A DNA stretch of 64,000 nt, taken from contig NZ_CP139708.1 in NCBI RefSeq assembly GCF_034377145.1, positions 62,001-126,000 of the forward strand. The letters are read 5' to 3'. The position numbers and the translations under genes were made by a program. This stretch comes from Sulfitobacter sp. OXR-159 (lineage in GTDB: Bacteria > Pseudomonadota > Alphaproteobacteria > Rhodobacterales > Rhodobacteraceae). Of the stretch, positions 47,603 through 58,039 are shown piece by piece. The stretch's first letter is position 1; the number at the start of each line of letters is the position of its first letter. Below the pieces are notes generated by a model, which saw only the letters and a list, made by a program, of their open reading frames with translations, was not told the origin of the DNA and did no database searches.

Positions 47603-48658
47603 ATGAAAACGATCAAGGGACCAGCGCTGTTTCTGGCGCAGTTTGCAGGCGACGAAGCGCCGTTTAATTCTTGGGACAGCATCACCAAATGGGCTGCCGA
47701 TTGTGGCTATAAGGGTGTGCAGGTGCCCAGTTGGGACGCACGGCTGATCGACTTGGCCAAAGCGGCGTCAAGCAAGGATTACTGCGATGAGTTCAAGGGC
47801 AAGGCAGTCGAGAACGGCGTAGAGGTCACCGAACTTTCGACCCACCTTCAGGGCCAGTTGGTCGCGGTGCACCCGGCCTATGACACTGCCTTTGACGGCT
47901 TCGCAGTAGAGGAAGTGCGCGGCAACCCCAAGGCGCGTCAGGAATGGGCCGTCGAGCAGGTAAAGATGGCGCTTTCGGCGTCCAAGAATATGGGGATTGG
48001 CGCACATGCGACCTTCTCGGGCGCGCTGGCGTGGCCTTATGTCTACCCATGGCCACAGCGCCCTGCGGGGCTGATCGAGACCGCCTTTGATGAGTTGGCC
48101 GCGCGTTGGCTGCCGATCCTGAACCACGCCGAAGACAGCGGCGTCGATGTCTGCTATGAGATCCACCCCGGCGAAGACCTGCATGACGGCATCACCTATG
48201 AGATGTTCTTGGAGCGCACGGGCAATCACGCGCGGGCCAATATGCTTTATGATCCCAGCCACTATGTGCTGCAATGCCTTGATTATATTGATAACATCGA
48301 CATCTACAAGGACCGGATCAAGATGTTCCATGTCAAGGATGCGGAGTTCAATCCCACCGGGCGGCAAGGGGTCTATTCGGGCTACCAAAGCTGGACGGAC
48401 CGCGCCGGGCGGTTCCGGTCTTTGGGCGATGGTCAGGTTGATTTCGGCGCGGTCTTTTCCAAAATGGCGGCGAATGATTTCGATGGCTGGGCCGTGGTGG
48501 AATGGGAATGCTGCCTAAAACACCCCGAAGACGGCGCGCGCGAGGGGGCGCAGTTCGTCTCAGATCACATCATCCGCGTAACCGACAAAGCCTTTGACGA
48601 TTTCGCCGATGGCGGCACCGATGAGGCGGCAAACCGCAAGATGCTGGGGATCGACTGA
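47603..48658 (+). CDS. Sugar phosphate isomerase/epimerase-family TIM-barrel protein
   Basis: A 351-residue AP-endonuclease-2-like TIM barrel. Probable metal ligands lie in CYEIHPGED, LYDPSHY, MFHVKDAEF and VEWECC, matching the Glu-Asp-His-Glu set of this fold. GAGGAGGGAGGA gives an unusually strong ribosome-binding site. It is followed with one-base overlap by a Gfo/Idh/MocA oxidoreductase; such pairs occur in inositol and in 3-keto-glycoside pathways. The precise reaction is unknown. Confidence 0.82.
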   Translation: MKTIKGPALFLAQFAGDEAPFNSWDSITKWAADCGYKGVQVPSWDARLIDLAKAASSKDYCDEFKGKAVENGVEVTELSTHLQGQLVAVHPAYDTAFDGFAVEEVRGNPKARQEWAVEQVKMALSASKNMGIGAHATFSGALAWPYVYPWPQRPAGLIETAFDELAARWLPILNHAEDSGVDVCYEIHPGEDLHDGITYEMFLERTGNHARANMLYDPSHYVLQCLDYIDNIDIYKDRIKMFHVKDAEFNPTGRQGVYSGYQSWTDRAGRFRSLGDGQVDFGAVFSKMAANDFDGWAVVEWECCLKHPEDGAREGAQFVSDHIIRVTDKAFDDFADGGTDEAANRKMLGID

Positions 48659-49794
48659 TGGCACGTATTCGACTTGGCATGGTGGGCGGCGGCAATGACG
48701 CCTTTATCGGCGGGGTGCACCGCATCGCCTCGCGCATCGACGACCGGTTCGATCTGGTCGCAGGCGCGCTGTCTTCGACCCCTGAAAAATCCGCTGCCAG
48801 TGCAGAGGCTTTGGGCATCCCACGCTCCTACGGCAGTTTCGAAGAGATGGCCGAGGCCGAAGCCGCCCGCGACGACGGGATTGAGGCGGTTTCGATCGTG
48901 ACGCCTAACCACGTGCACGCCGCCGCAGCCCAAGCATTCTTGGCCAAGGGCATCCATGTGATCTGCGACAAGCCGCTGACCTCCACGCTTGAGGATGCGG
49001 AGGCGTTGGCGGCCAGCGTCGCGGAGGCCGAGGCGCTTTTCATCCTCACCCATAACTACACCGGCTACCCCATGATCCGCCAAGCGCGGGCCATGGTGGC
49101 GGCGGGTGATCTGGGCGATATTCGCATCGTTCAGGCAGAGTACCCGCAGGATTGGCTAACCGCGCCGATGGAGAACGAAGGCGTCAAACAAGCCGAATGG
49201 CGCACCGATCCCGCACGCTCTGGCGCGGGCGGCTCGGTGGGGGACATCGGCACCCATGCCCATAACCTTGCGTGCTTTGTCAGCGGTCTGCAGGTCGAAA
49301 GCCTTGCCGCAGATCTGCAAAGCTGGGGCAAGGGGCGAAAGCTCGACGACAACGCGCATATGATGCTGCGTTTTGCGGGCGGCGCGCGCGGCATGCTGTG
49401 GTCAAGCCAAGTGGCCCCCGGTAACGAAAACGCGCTGAAGCTGCGGGTTTATGGGGAAAAAGGCGGTCTGGAGTGGTCGCAGGAGGACCCGAACTACCTG
49501 TGGTTCACGCCATTGGGAGAGCCGAAACGCCTGATTACCCGCAACGGGGCCGGAACATCAGAAGCCTCGCAGTCGGTGAGTCGCATTCCCGGTGGCCACC
49601 CCGAAGGCTACCTCGAAGGGTTCGCCACAATCTATAATGAGGCCGCCGATGCGATCCGTGCGGTGCAGGGCGGGGCGACCCGCGAAAGCGCCATGGGCGT
49701 GCTGCCCGGCATCACTGCGGGCATGGCGGGGATGCGTTTCATCAACGCCTGTGTCACCTCCTCGGCCAATGATGCGGCGTGGACCAAGCTATGA
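48658..49794 (+). CDS. Gfo/Idh/MocA-family NAD(P)-dependent oxidoreductase
   Basis: A 378-residue dehydrogenase. The N-terminal Rossmann segment has LGMVGGGNDAFIGG and the family CDKPL motif near 102. The catalytic Asp-His pair lies in GDIGTHAHNL. The starting A of its ATG is the last base of the preceding TGA. It acts on a sugar, polyol or glycoside; the partner TIM-barrel protein suggests successive steps on the same compound. Confidence 0.87.
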   Translation: MARIRLGMVGGGNDAFIGGVHRIASRIDDRFDLVAGALSSTPEKSAASAEALGIPRSYGSFEEMAEAEAARDDGIEAVSIVTPNHVHAAAAQAFLAKGIHVICDKPLTSTLEDAEALAASVAEAEALFILTHNYTGYPMIRQARAMVAAGDLGDIRIVQAEYPQDWLTAPMENEGVKQAEWRTDPARSGAGGSVGDIGTHAHNLACFVSGLQVESLAADLQSWGKGRKLDDNAHMMLRFAGGARGMLWSSQVAPGNENALKLRVYGEKGGLEWSQEDPNYLWFTPLGEPKRLITRNGAGTSEASQSVSRIPGGHPEGYLEGFATIYNEAADAIRAVQGGATRESAMGVLPGITAGMAGMRFINACVTSSANDAAWTKL

Positions 49795-51308
49795 GCGCCA
49801 CCCCCGTTCTTGCCCTGCGCGACGTGAGCAAGAGCTTCGGCTCGATCGAAGTGCTGCATGGCGTGACCCTCGCGCTGGAGCCGGGGACCGTTCATGCGCT
49901 CATTGGTGAGAACGGGGCGGGCAAGTCCACCACGATGAAGATCATGGCGGGCTATCAACTGCCCAGCAAGGGCGATGTGCAACTCGACGGCGCGCCGGTG
50001 CGGTTCAACAGCCTGCACGAAGGCGAGATGGCGGGGATCGTGATGATCCACCAAGAGTTCAATCTGGCCGAACAGCTGACCGTTGAGCAAAACATCTTTC
50101 TGGGCCGCGAGTTGAAACGCGGGCCACTGCTCGACAAGGCCGAGATGCGGCGGCGCACGCGGGACTATCTTGATCGGGTGGCCTGCAACGTTTCTCCGGA
50201 TGCGCTGGTGTCGCGCCTGTCCAACTCCGACAAACAGATGGTCGAAATCGCCAAAGCCCTGTCGCGCGATGCGCGGGTGTTGATCATGGATGAGCCGACG
50301 GCGGTGCTGACCAAACGCGAGACCGATGTGCTGTTTAAACAGGTCGCGGCGCTGCGCGCGGCGGGCACGGCAGTTCTGTTCACCTCGCATAAATTGGACG
50401 AAGTGGCCGAGATCTCGGACCATGTGACCATCATGCGTGACGGGGCAGTGGTGCATTCGGGGCCAAGCTCGGACATCACCGAAGACGAGATGGCCACCGC
50501 TATGGTGGGCCGGGATGTGTCGGACCTCTATCCGCCAAAACCCGGCGTGGCACAGGGCGCGCCAGAGGTGCTCTCGGTCGAAAACCTCAGCGTGCCGGGC
50601 TTTGCCAGAAACGTCTCCTTTTCGTTGCGGCAGGGCGAAATTTTGGGTGTCGGCGGGCTCATCGGCTCGGGCCGGACCGAAGTGATGGAAGGGCTGGCGG
50701 GGCTGCGCCCGGCGACGTTCGATCGTGTCACCCTCTTTGGGGAGCCGGTGCAGTTCAAGAAGCCGAGCGACGCGCAGCAGGAGGGGCTTTGCTACCTCAC
50801 CGAAGACCGCAAGCTGCGCGGGCTGCTGTTGGAACGCGGCATGCGAGAAAACCTAACGCTGCAGAACCTGCATAAATTCGGCGGTTTCCTGATCGACCGA
50901 GGCGCCGAGGAAACGGCGCTGACCCATGCGATCAGCGAATTCGACATTCGCGCAGGCAGCCGTGATGTGCGCGTCGGCAATATGTCGGGTGGCAACCAGC
51001 AGAAACTGCTGCTGGCCAAGATCATGCTCTCTGAGCCGCGCATCCTGATCGTCGATGAACCCACACGCGGCATCGACATCGGTACCAAGCAGCAAATCTA
51101 TGCCTTCCTGCGCAAACTGGCCGATCAGGGTCATGCGATCATCGTGATCACCTCTGAAATGCCCGAACTCATCGGCCTTGCCGACCGTGTGATGGTCATG
51201 CGGCTGGGCGAGGTCAGCGGCACGCTGAACGCGGGTGAAATCACGGAAGACGCGATTGTGCGCCTCTCGATGGGGCTGAGCGCCGAACAAATGCCGATGA
51301 CGGCCTAA
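49791..51308 (+). CDS. Sugar ABC transporter ATP-binding protein (two NBDs, RbsA/XylG type)
   Basis: A 505-residue tandem ATPase. NBD1 has Walker A GENGAGKST near 40 and Walker B VLIMDEPTAVL; its signature is a degenerate RLSNSDKQ. NBD2 has a degenerate Walker A (GLIGSGRTE) but an intact NMSGGNQQK signature and ILIVDEPTRGID, the usual asymmetry of this family. ATG 49791 overlaps the previous stop as ATGA. Confidence 0.93.
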   Translation: MSATPVLALRDVSKSFGSIEVLHGVTLALEPGTVHALIGENGAGKSTTMKIMAGYQLPSKGDVQLDGAPVRFNSLHEGEMAGIVMIHQEFNLAEQLTVEQNIFLGRELKRGPLLDKAEMRRRTRDYLDRVACNVSPDALVSRLSNSDKQMVEIAKALSRDARVLIMDEPTAVLTKRETDVLFKQVAALRAAGTAVLFTSHKLDEVAEISDHVTIMRDGAVVHSGPSSDITEDEMATAMVGRDVSDLYPPKPGVAQGAPEVLSVENLSVPGFARNVSFSLRQGEILGVGGLIGSGRTEVMEGLAGLRPATFDRVTLFGEPVQFKKPSDAQQEGLCYLTEDRKLRGLLLERGMRENLTLQNLHKFGGFLIDRGAEETALTHAISEFDIRAGSRDVRVGNMSGGNQQKLLLAKIMLSEPRILIVDEPTRGIDIGTKQQIYAFLRKLADQGHAIIVITSEMPELIGLADRVMVMRLGEVSGTLNAGEITEDAIVRLSMGLSAEQMPMTA

Positions 51309-51319
51309 GGAAACTGAAG

Positions 51320-52318
51320 ATGACAGATGTAACCACACCTCACACCAAAAGCTTCCGGATGCCGTCGATGTCCGTCCTCGGGCCAATCATCGCGCTGATC
51401 GTCCTTTTGGTCATCGGCGCGCTGATGAACTCAAACTTCCTGAGTGCGGCGAATATCACCAACGTCCTCGCCCGCTCGGCCTTCATCGGGATCATCGCGG
51501 TGGGCATGACCTTTGTCATCACCGCCGGGGGGCTCGACCTCTCTGTCGGGTCGATGGCGGCCTTTATTGCGGGGCTGATGATCTTGGTGATGAACGCCGC
51601 CTTGCCAAGCCTCGGTGTCGGCGTGCCGATCATCCTGTTGGGGATGTTCACGGCCATCGTCGCGGGGCTATTGGCTGGCCTGTTGAACGGCTTTTTGATC
51701 ACCGCCCTTGGCATTGAGGCCTTCATCGTCACGCTCGGGTCCATGGGCATCTACCGCTCGCTGGTGACGTGGCTGGCCGATGGCGGCACCCTGTCGCTCG
51801 ATTTCGGGCTGCGCAGTTTCTACCGGCCCGTGTATTTCGACGGGATCCTCGGGATCAGTTGGCCGATCATCGTTTTTGCGCTGGCGGTTATCATCGGCGA
51901 AATCATCATGTCGCGCACCGTCTATGGCCGCCACTGCGCCGCCACGGGCTCTAACGAACATGTCGCGCATTATTCCAACGTGAACGTCAATCGCACCCGT
52001 CTGATCTCTTATGCCGCCTTGGGCATCTTGGTGGGCATCGCGACAATCATGTATGTGCCACGGCTCGGCTCGGCTTCGGCCTCGACCGGGGTGCTGTGGG
52101 AGCTGGAAGCCATCGCCGCCGTGATCATTGGCGGCACGGTATTGAAGGGCGGTTTTGGCCGGGTCTGGGGCACCGTCATCGGCGTGCTGATCCTGAGCCT
52201 TATCGGCAATATTCTGAACCTTACCGATTTCGTGTCGCCATATCTCAATGGGGCGATCCAAGGGATTATCATCATTCTCGCTGTGATCCTACAGCGCGAA
52301 AGGAAGACGGCGCTTTAA
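51320..52318 (+). CDS. Sugar ABC transporter permease (RbsC/XylH type)
   Basis: A 332-residue permease of eight to ten membrane segments. The family segment GMTFVITAGGLDLSVGSMAAF lies near 60-80, with GIEAFIVTLGSMGIYRSL further on and IGGTVLKGGFGRVWGTVIG towards the end. AAGGAAACTGAAG precedes ATG 51320. Confidence 0.93.
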   Translation: MTDVTTPHTKSFRMPSMSVLGPIIALIVLLVIGALMNSNFLSAANITNVLARSAFIGIIAVGMTFVITAGGLDLSVGSMAAFIAGLMILVMNAALPSLGVGVPIILLGMFTAIVAGLLAGLLNGFLITALGIEAFIVTLGSMGIYRSLVTWLADGGTLSLDFGLRSFYRPVYFDGILGISWPIIVFALAVIIGEIIMSRTVYGRHCAATGSNEHVAHYSNVNVNRTRLISYAALGILVGIATIMYVPRLGSASASTGVLWELEAIAAVIIGGTVLKGGFGRVWGTVIGVLILSLIGNILNLTDFVSPYLNGAIQGIIIILAVILQRERKTAL

Positions 52319-52351
52319 GCCGTAGTTGAACGCTTCATGGGAGGAGCAAAA

Positions 52352-53299
52352 ATGACATTTACCAAAACATTCATTGCGACGGCGCTGGCCACGGCTGTCG
52401 GTACGGGCGCCTTTGCCCAAGAGACCAAGGTTATCGGCGTCTCGATCCCGGCGGCGACCCACGGCTGGGCGGGGGGCATGAACTTCCACGCCAAGGAGAC
52501 CGTCGAGCGGCTGGAAGAGGTCTATCCCGATCTCGACTTCGTCCTCGCCACCGCGTCGGACCCCGGCAAACAGGTGAACGACATCGAAGACATGGTCGCC
52601 ACACGCAACATCGACGCGCTGGTGGTGCTGCCGTTCGAATCCGACCCGCTGACCCCGCCGGTGCAGGCTGTGGCCGATGGCGGCGCATGGGTGACGGTGG
52701 TCGACCGTGGCCTCTCGGTCGAGGGGATCCAAGACCTCTATGTTGCGGGTGACAACAGCGGCTTTGGCAAGGTCTCGGGTGAGTTCATGACCCAGCAGAT
52801 GCCAGATGGTGGCGACATCGTCGTGCTGCGCGGCATCCCCACCACCATCGACAACGAGCGTGTAGAAGGCTTCAACACAGCCATCGAAGGCGCCGGGATC
52901 AACGTGCTCGATATGGAGCACGGCAACTGGAACCGCGACGACAGCTTTACCGTGATGCAGGATTTCCTGTCGAAATACCCCAACATCGACGCGGTGTGGG
53001 CCTCGGATGATGACATGGCGATTGGCGTTCTGGCCGCGATTGAGGCCGCAGGCCGTGACGATGTGAAATTCGTGCTTGGCGGTGCTGGTATGAAAGAAAT
53101 GATCAAGCGTACCGCCGATGGCGACGCGATGATCCCGGCCAATGTGACCTATCCGCCGTCGATGATCGCCACCGCGATTGAACTGACCGCCGTGGGCCTC
53201 ACCTCCAACGCGCCGGTCTCGGGCACTTTCGTCATCGGCTCGGTTCTGGTGACCCAAGAGAACGCGATGGATTTCTACTATCCTGACAGCCCGTTCTAA
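52352..53299 (+). CDS. Sugar ABC transporter substrate-binding protein (ribose/xylose type)
   Basis: A 315-residue periplasmic protein with a Sec signal ending near GAFAQ-ETK. The peripla_BP_4 fold opens VIGVSIPAATHGWAGGMN and has ALVVLPFESDPLTPPV, VDRGLS and VWASDDDMAIGVLAAIEAAG. GGAGGAG before ATG 52352 decides the start over 52337. The Trp in THGW and other aromatic contacts suit a pentose or small glycoside; xylose is likely from xylA and xylB. Confidence 0.92.
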   Translation: MTFTKTFIATALATAVGTGAFAQETKVIGVSIPAATHGWAGGMNFHAKETVERLEEVYPDLDFVLATASDPGKQVNDIEDMVATRNIDALVVLPFESDPLTPPVQAVADGGAWVTVVDRGLSVEGIQDLYVAGDNSGFGKVSGEFMTQQMPDGGDIVVLRGIPTTIDNERVEGFNTAIEGAGINVLDMEHGNWNRDDSFTVMQDFLSKYPNIDAVWASDDDMAIGVLAAIEAAGRDDVKFVLGGAGMKEMIKRTADGDAMIPANVTYPPSMIATAIELTAVGLTSNAPVSGTFVIGSVLVTQENAMDFYYPDSPF

Positions 53300-53307
53300 T
53301 GAACATC

Positions 53308-53330
53308 GCCACCGGCAGATTGCCGGTGGC
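53308..53330 (+). terminator. Hairpin between sugar-binding-protein gene and xylB
   Basis: GCCACCGGCA (53308-53317) pairs perfectly with TGCCGGTGGC (53321-53330) over a 3-base loop, followed by ATTTT. It is terminator-like and would reduce xylB expression relative to the binding protein. Confidence 0.65.
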
Positions 53331-53361
53331 ATTTTCCCACCTGTGAAGTAATGAGTACCGC

Positions 53362-54807
53362 ATGACCTATCTCGGCTTGGACCTAGGCACCTCGGGCGTC
53401 AAAGCGCTTTTGATCGACGAAGGCCGAAAAGCCTTGGCCGAGGGTCATGCCCCGTTGGAGGTTCAGCGCCCGCACCCGATGTGGAGCGAGCAGGACCCTC
53501 AATCATGGATCACCGCCTGCGAGGCCGCGATTGCGCAGGTCCGCGCTGCGGCCCCTGTGCACTTTGCAGCGCTGCGCGGCATTGCCGTGTCGGGCCAGAT
53601 GCACGGTGCCACGCTATTGGATGCCAACGACCGGCCCCTGCGCCCGGCGATCCTGTGGAACGACGGCCGCGCCCACGCCGAATGCGCGGAGTTGGAAGCG
53701 CGCGCCGATTTTCGCGGGCTAGGCGGCAATCTCGTCATGGCAGGTTTCACCGCGCCCAAGTTGCGGTGGGTGCAAAAGCATGAGCCTGAGGTTTTCGCAC
53801 AGGTCCGCAAAGTTCTGTTGCCCAAGGATTATGTCGGCCTTTGGCTGACGGGTGAACACGTCTCGGAAATGTCCGACGCGGCGGGCACGCTTTGGCTGGA
53901 TGTGGCCAAACGCGATTGGTCGGATGAATTGCTCGCCGCGACGGACTTGACCCGCGATCACATGCCTCGCTTGGTTGAGGGCAGTGCGCGCGCGGGTGGG
54001 CTGCGGGCCGCGCTTGCCGCCGACTGGGGCGTCAGCAACGTCGCCGTTGCGGGGGGCGCGGGCGACAACGCGGCCACCGCCGTCGGGCTGGGGCTGGTGC
54101 AACCGGGGCAGGGGTTTTTGTCACTCGGCACGTCGGGCGTGCTTTTCACCGTGACCGACCGTTTCGCCAGCAACACCGAAAGCGCGGTGCATAGTTTCTG
54201 CCACGCCGTGCCCGAGACATGGCATCAGATGGGCGTGATCTTATCTGCCACGGATGCTTTGGCATGGCTGGGGCAGATCACGGGACAAAGTCCCGCAGCC
54301 TTGGCGGGCATGGTTAGGGATGCGACCGAACCCTCTCCCATCACTTTCCTGCCCTATCTTTCTGGCGAACGCACGCCGCATAACGCGCCTGACGCCACCG
54401 GAGCCTTCCACGGGCTGCGCCGGGGGCATGGGCTGCCCGACATGGTGCAGGCCGTGATGGAGGGGGTCGGCTTTGCCTTTGCCGATTGCTGTCGCGCACT
54501 GGAGCAAAGTGGCTCCCTGCCAGAGCGTGTTTGCGTGGCGGGCGGGGGCAGCCAGTCAGAGACTTGGTTGCAGATGATCGCCGACATCACCGGGATGACC
54601 CTCGACGTGCCGGAAAGCGGTGCGCAGGGGGCGGCGCTTGGCGCGGCACGGCTGGCCATGCTGGGCTGCGGGGAGGCACGCCAGGCCGAGGTGATACACC
54701 CTCCAAAGATCCGCAAAAGCATCGCCCCGAACCCCTCGCTTGAAGGGGCCTATGCGCAAAGCTACGCGGCCTACCGACAGGCGTGGACGGGGCGCCAGAC
54801 GCGCTAA
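53362..54807 (+). CDS. xylB: Xylulokinase
   Basis: A 481-residue FGGY-family kinase phosphorylating D-xylulose to xylulose 5-phosphate. The phosphate loop YLGLDLGTSGVKALLID is at the start, the sugar-binding SGQMHG and LWNDGRAHAEC follow, and GGAGDNAATAVGLG marks the hinge. The adenosine motif VAGGGSQSETWLQMIAD lies near 390. Length and the QMHG segment fit XylB rather than ribulokinase or glycerol kinase. Last gene of the operon; the ribosome-binding site is weak. Confidence 0.95.
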   Translation: MTYLGLDLGTSGVKALLIDEGRKALAEGHAPLEVQRPHPMWSEQDPQSWITACEAAIAQVRAAAPVHFAALRGIAVSGQMHGATLLDANDRPLRPAILWNDGRAHAECAELEARADFRGLGGNLVMAGFTAPKLRWVQKHEPEVFAQVRKVLLPKDYVGLWLTGEHVSEMSDAAGTLWLDVAKRDWSDELLAATDLTRDHMPRLVEGSARAGGLRAALAADWGVSNVAVAGGAGDNAATAVGLGLVQPGQGFLSLGTSGVLFTVTDRFASNTESAVHSFCHAVPETWHQMGVILSATDALAWLGQITGQSPAALAGMVRDATEPSPITFLPYLSGERTPHNAPDATGAFHGLRRGHGLPDMVQAVMEGVGFAFADCCRALEQSGSLPERVCVAGGGSQSETWLQMIADITGMTLDVPESGAQGAALGAARLAMLGCGEARQAEVIHPPKIRKSIAPNPSLEGAYAQSYAAYRQAWTGRQTR

Positions 54808-54866
54808 CCACCAGATCATAATGATAGACAGAGCAAGGGGCGACCAATGGGCCGCCCCGTCGCCGA

Positions 54867-57056
54867 TCACATCCCCGCAATCACCTTGTCCAAGGTGGCG
54901 GGGTAGTCGCGCACCCGCACCCCGGTGGCGTTGTAGATCGCATTGGTGATCGCCGCAGCCGCGCCGCAGATGCCCAACTCACCGATCCCTTTCGCCTGCA
55001 GCGGGTTGGCCCAATCGTCCCGCTCTTCCAGCAGATCGACGGTCAACTGCGGCACGTCGGCGTTAACCGGAATGTGGTATTCCGCAAGGTTGTGGTTGGC
55101 CACATGCCCGTCGCGCGGGTCAAAGGCCAACTCCTCGGTCAGCGCGATGCCGATGCCAAAGGTCATCCCGCCCAGACATTGCGAGCGCGCCGTCTTGGCA
55201 TTCAGGATCCGCCCTGCGGCGAAAGTGCCGTGCATCCGCCGCACCCGCGTCTCGCCCGAGGCGGCATGCACCGCGACTTCGGCGAAATAGGCACCGAATG
55301 TCGCCTGCCGCACCGCCTCGGAAGTGTCGCCGGGCAGCACATGGCCAAGCTTCGCGATCTCATCGCCGTTCAGGATCTCGCTCAGGCTTCGGGTCTGATT
55401 GTCGAATGTGGCCATTCCGTCTTTCAGCGTCAGGTCATTTTCGTCCACTTCCAGCCGCTCGGCCAATTGTTTGCGGATCGCCTCACAGGCCAGATAGACA
55501 GAGGTGCCGCTCGACGACGCGCCCCACGACCCGCCAGAGCCAGAGGCCGGAGGTAGGGTGGTATCGCCCAAGACCACATCCACGGCATCTCGCGGCAGGC
55601 CCATCATATCGCCCGCGATTTGCCCCAAGATCGCATAGGTGCCGGTGCCGATGTCGGTCATATCCGTCTCGACCCGCAGGCGGCCATCGGGCATCAGCGT
55701 CACGCGGGCTTGGCTCTCCATCAGCACGTTGATCCGCGCCGCCGAGGCCATGCCGTATCCGATCAGCCATTCGCCCTCACGCCGTTCCTTGATGCCGGGG
55801 CGGTCGGCCCAGCCAAAGGTCTCGGCCCCGCTGTCAAGCGCCTCACGGAAACGACGGGAAGAGAAGTCTTTGCCGCTTTCGGGGTCTTTTTCGGGGATGT
55901 TGCGGCGGCGCAGTTCGACCGGGTCCATGCCGATCTTGTCGGCCAGCTCATCCATCGCGCCCTCGAAAACGGTGACCCCCACCGCTTCGCCCGGCGCGCG
56001 GACAGAGCCTGCGCAGAGGCGGTGCACCCGTGCCAGATCCATCGACATCTTGCGGTTCGCCCCGGCATAGAGGAAATGCGAGGCTTGCAAAACCGGCTCG
56101 GCAAAGGTCTCTCCGGGCAGGTTGGACACGCGCGCGTCATGGCCCAGACCGGTCAACTTCCCCTCGGCATCGGCGGCAAGCCGCACACGCTGCGTGGTCT
56201 CTGACCTGCGCATCGTCGCCTCATAGACCTGTGGCCGTTGGAGGGCGACAGAAACCGGGCGGCCCACCTCTTTTGCCGCAATCGCCGCCGCGACCGCCTC
56301 GGGCGCGATCCCGAGTTTCGAGCCAAAGCCGCCGCCGACGTAAGGAGACAGGATGCGCAGCCGGTCGGGGTGAATGCCAAGCGCGTCCGACAGCTCATTG
56401 CGGTTGTATTTCAGCATCTGATAGCTGCCGCGCAGGGTCAGGTCATCGCCGTCCCACGACGCGATAGAGGCATGCGGCTCCATCGGGGAGCTGGAGTGCG
56501 ACGGGGTGGTATAGGTCACATCGACCGAAAACGCGGCCTCCTGCATCGCCCCATCCAGATCGCCCTGATCCAGCGTTTTCGCCTCTTGCGGTTCAACCGC
56601 CGCCGTTGCGGGATCGACCGGCATGACCTCGCCGTTTTCAAGTTCCACCTTCAGCGACTGCGCCGCATGGCGGGCCTGTTCAAAGCCTTCGGCAACCACC
56701 ACCGCGATCAACTGCCCTAGATAGGCGGCGTGATCCGGCCCCTGAATCGGGGCTTTGTTCGCGGTGCCTTGGGCGGGATTGCGCAGCAGGCGTTCGTCTT
56801 GGATCACGGCCAAGACGCCCGGCATCTTCGCCACGTCATCCCGGTTGGCCAAAACCACGCGGCCACTGTTGCCCGGGGCGCGGACCATCACGCCATGCAC
56901 CATCCCCTCGACCTGCCATTCGTTGGCATAGGTCGCCGTGCCGGTGACTTTCAGCGGCCCCTCGGGGCGGTCTAGCGGCGCACCGACAAGACCCTGCGCC
57001 ATTTCATCAAGCCTGCGTGCGGTGGCGGGCGCGTCCATTTTGAATTGCTCGGTCAT
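54867..57056 (-). CDS. Molybdopterin-binding subunit of a PaoC-like aldehyde oxidoreductase
   Basis: A 729-residue xanthine-oxidase-family large subunit. It opens with [23 protein letters not shown], has the molybdopterin-contact segment GGGFGSKLG near 250, a second Mo-contact segment near RAPGEAVGV, and the catalytic Glu in [14 protein letters not shown] near 693. It would hydroxylate aldehydes or heteroaromatic compounds with water as oxygen source. Gene order small-FAD-large on the minus strand matches paoABC. It overlaps the FAD-subunit gene by 4 bases. No PaoD/XdhC maturation gene is in the window. Confidence 0.9.
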   Translation of the reverse strand: MTEQFKMDAPATARRLDEMAQGLVGAPLDRPEGPLKVTGTATYANEWQVEGMVHGVMVRAPGNSGRVVLANRDDVAKMPGVLAVIQDERLLRNPAQGTANKAPIQGPDHAAYLGQLIAVVVAEGFEQARHAAQSLKVELENGEVMPVDPATAAVEPQEAKTLDQGDLDGAMQEAAFSVDVTYTTPSHSSSPMEPHASIASWDGDDLTLRGSYQMLKYNRNELSDALGIHPDRLRILSPYVGGGFGSKLGIAPEAVAAAIAAKEVGRPVSVALQRPQVYEATMRRSETTQRVRLAADAEGKLTGLGHDARVSNLPGETFAEPVLQASHFLYAGANRKMSMDLARVHRLCAGSVRAPGEAVGVTVFEGAMDELADKIGMDPVELRRRNIPEKDPESGKDFSSRRFREALDSGAETFGWADRPGIKERREGEWLIGYGMASAARINVLMESQARVTLMPDGRLRVETDMTDIGTGTYAILGQIAGDMMGLPRDAVDVVLGDTTLPPASGSGGSWGASSSGTSVYLACEAIRKQLAERLEVDENDLTLKDGMATFDNQTRSLSEILNGDEIAKLGHVLPGDTSEAVRQATFGAYFAEVAVHAASGETRVRRMHGTFAAGRILNAKTARSQCLGGMTFGIGIALTEELAFDPRDGHVANHNLAEYHIPVNADVPQLTVDLLEERDDWANPLQAKGIGELGICGAAAAITNAIYNATGVRVRDYPATLDKVIAGM

Positions 57057-58039
57057 TGCTGGGCCTCCGCGGTAAGTTCGCTTAGCACCGACACCAGCGT
57101 GCGGCGGGCGAGGGGGATTTTGAAATCATTCGCGCCATAGCCTTTGGCCTCGGCCAGCAGCAGATCGGCGGCTTTGTTGAACAGGTCTTCCGATGGCGTT
57201 TCACCGGTCAGCAGGTCCTCAACCTCAACATTGCGCCAAGGTTTCGGTGCCAGCCCGCCAAAGGCCAGATCGGCGCGGGTGATCCGCCCGTCCTGCACTT
57301 CGACGATCCCGGCCACAGAGACCAGCGCGAAGGCATAAGAGGCCCGATCCCGCACCTTGCGATAGGTCTGTTTGCCCTCCACGGGCGCGGGCAAAACCAC
57401 TGCGGTGATCAACTCGCCCGCTTCAAGAACGGTCTCTTGATCGGGGCGGTCTTCCGGCAGAAGATAGAGGTCATCCAGCGTCAGGCGGCGGGTGCTCCCG
57501 TCTTCTTTCAGCGTTTCCACCTCGGCCCCGAGGGCGCGCATGGCCACGGCCATGTCGCTGGGATGGGTGGCGATGCAATGCTCCGACGTGCCCAGCACGG
57601 CGAGGATGCGGTTAAACCCGTCTTTCGCCGAACAGCCCGTGCCCGGCTCACGTTTGTTGCAGGGCATGGCGCGGTCGTAGAAATACAGACACCGCGTGCG
57701 TTGCAGCAGGTTGCCCCCCGTCGTCGCCTTGTTGCGCAGCTGCCCGCTGGCCCCGGCCAGCAGCGCGCGGCTCAGCACTGGCCAGCCTTCGCGCACGCGG
57801 GCGTCATTGGCCAGATCGCTGTTGGTCACCAAGGCCCCGACGCGCAGCCCGCCGTCGTCGGTCTCTTCGATCTCGGCAAGGTCCAGACGGTTGATGTCGA
57901 TCAGCGCCTCGGGGGTCATGACCTCTAGTTTCATCAGGTCCAAAAGGTTGGTGCCCCCGGCGATGAAAGTGCCACCGCCCGCCGCTTGGCGCGCTGCGGC
58001 TTCTGTGTCTTCGGCGCGGGTATAGTCAAAAGGTCTCAT
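57053..58039 (-). CDS. FAD-binding subunit of a PaoB-like aldehyde oxidoreductase
   Basis: A 328-residue subunit with the FAD motif [13 protein letters not shown] near 27-39 and [19 protein letters not shown]. The Cys-rich stretch [12 protein letters not shown] together with the upstream RTRC Cys matches the additional 4Fe-4S insertion known in PaoB (YagS). ATG 58039 overlaps the small-subunit stop as ATGA; the longer frame to 58096 is not used. It passes electrons from the 2Fe-2S clusters to an acceptor. Confidence 0.9.
   Translation of the reverse strand: MRPFDYTRAEDTEAAARQAAGGGTFIAGGTNLLDLMKLEVMTPEALIDINRLDLAEIEETDDGGLRVGALVTNSDLANDARVREGWPVLSRALLAGASGQLRNKATTGGNLLQRTRCLYFYDRAMPCNKREPGTGCSAKDGFNRILAVLGTSEHCIATHPSDMAVAMRALGAEVETLKEDGSTRRLTLDDLYLLPEDRPDQETVLEAGELITAVVLPAPVEGKQTYRKVRDRASYAFALVSVAGIVEVQDGRITRADLAFGGLAPKPWRNVEVEDLLTGETPSEDLFNKAADLLLAEAKGYGANDFKIPLARRTLVSVLSELTAEAQQ

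Noticed and set aside
54815..54858. ATCATAATGAT palindrome and GGGGCG/CGCCCC hairpin between xylB and the aldehyde oxidoreductase gene
   Set aside because: Short stems without a T tail between converging genes. They may help termination, but support is too weak for a feature.
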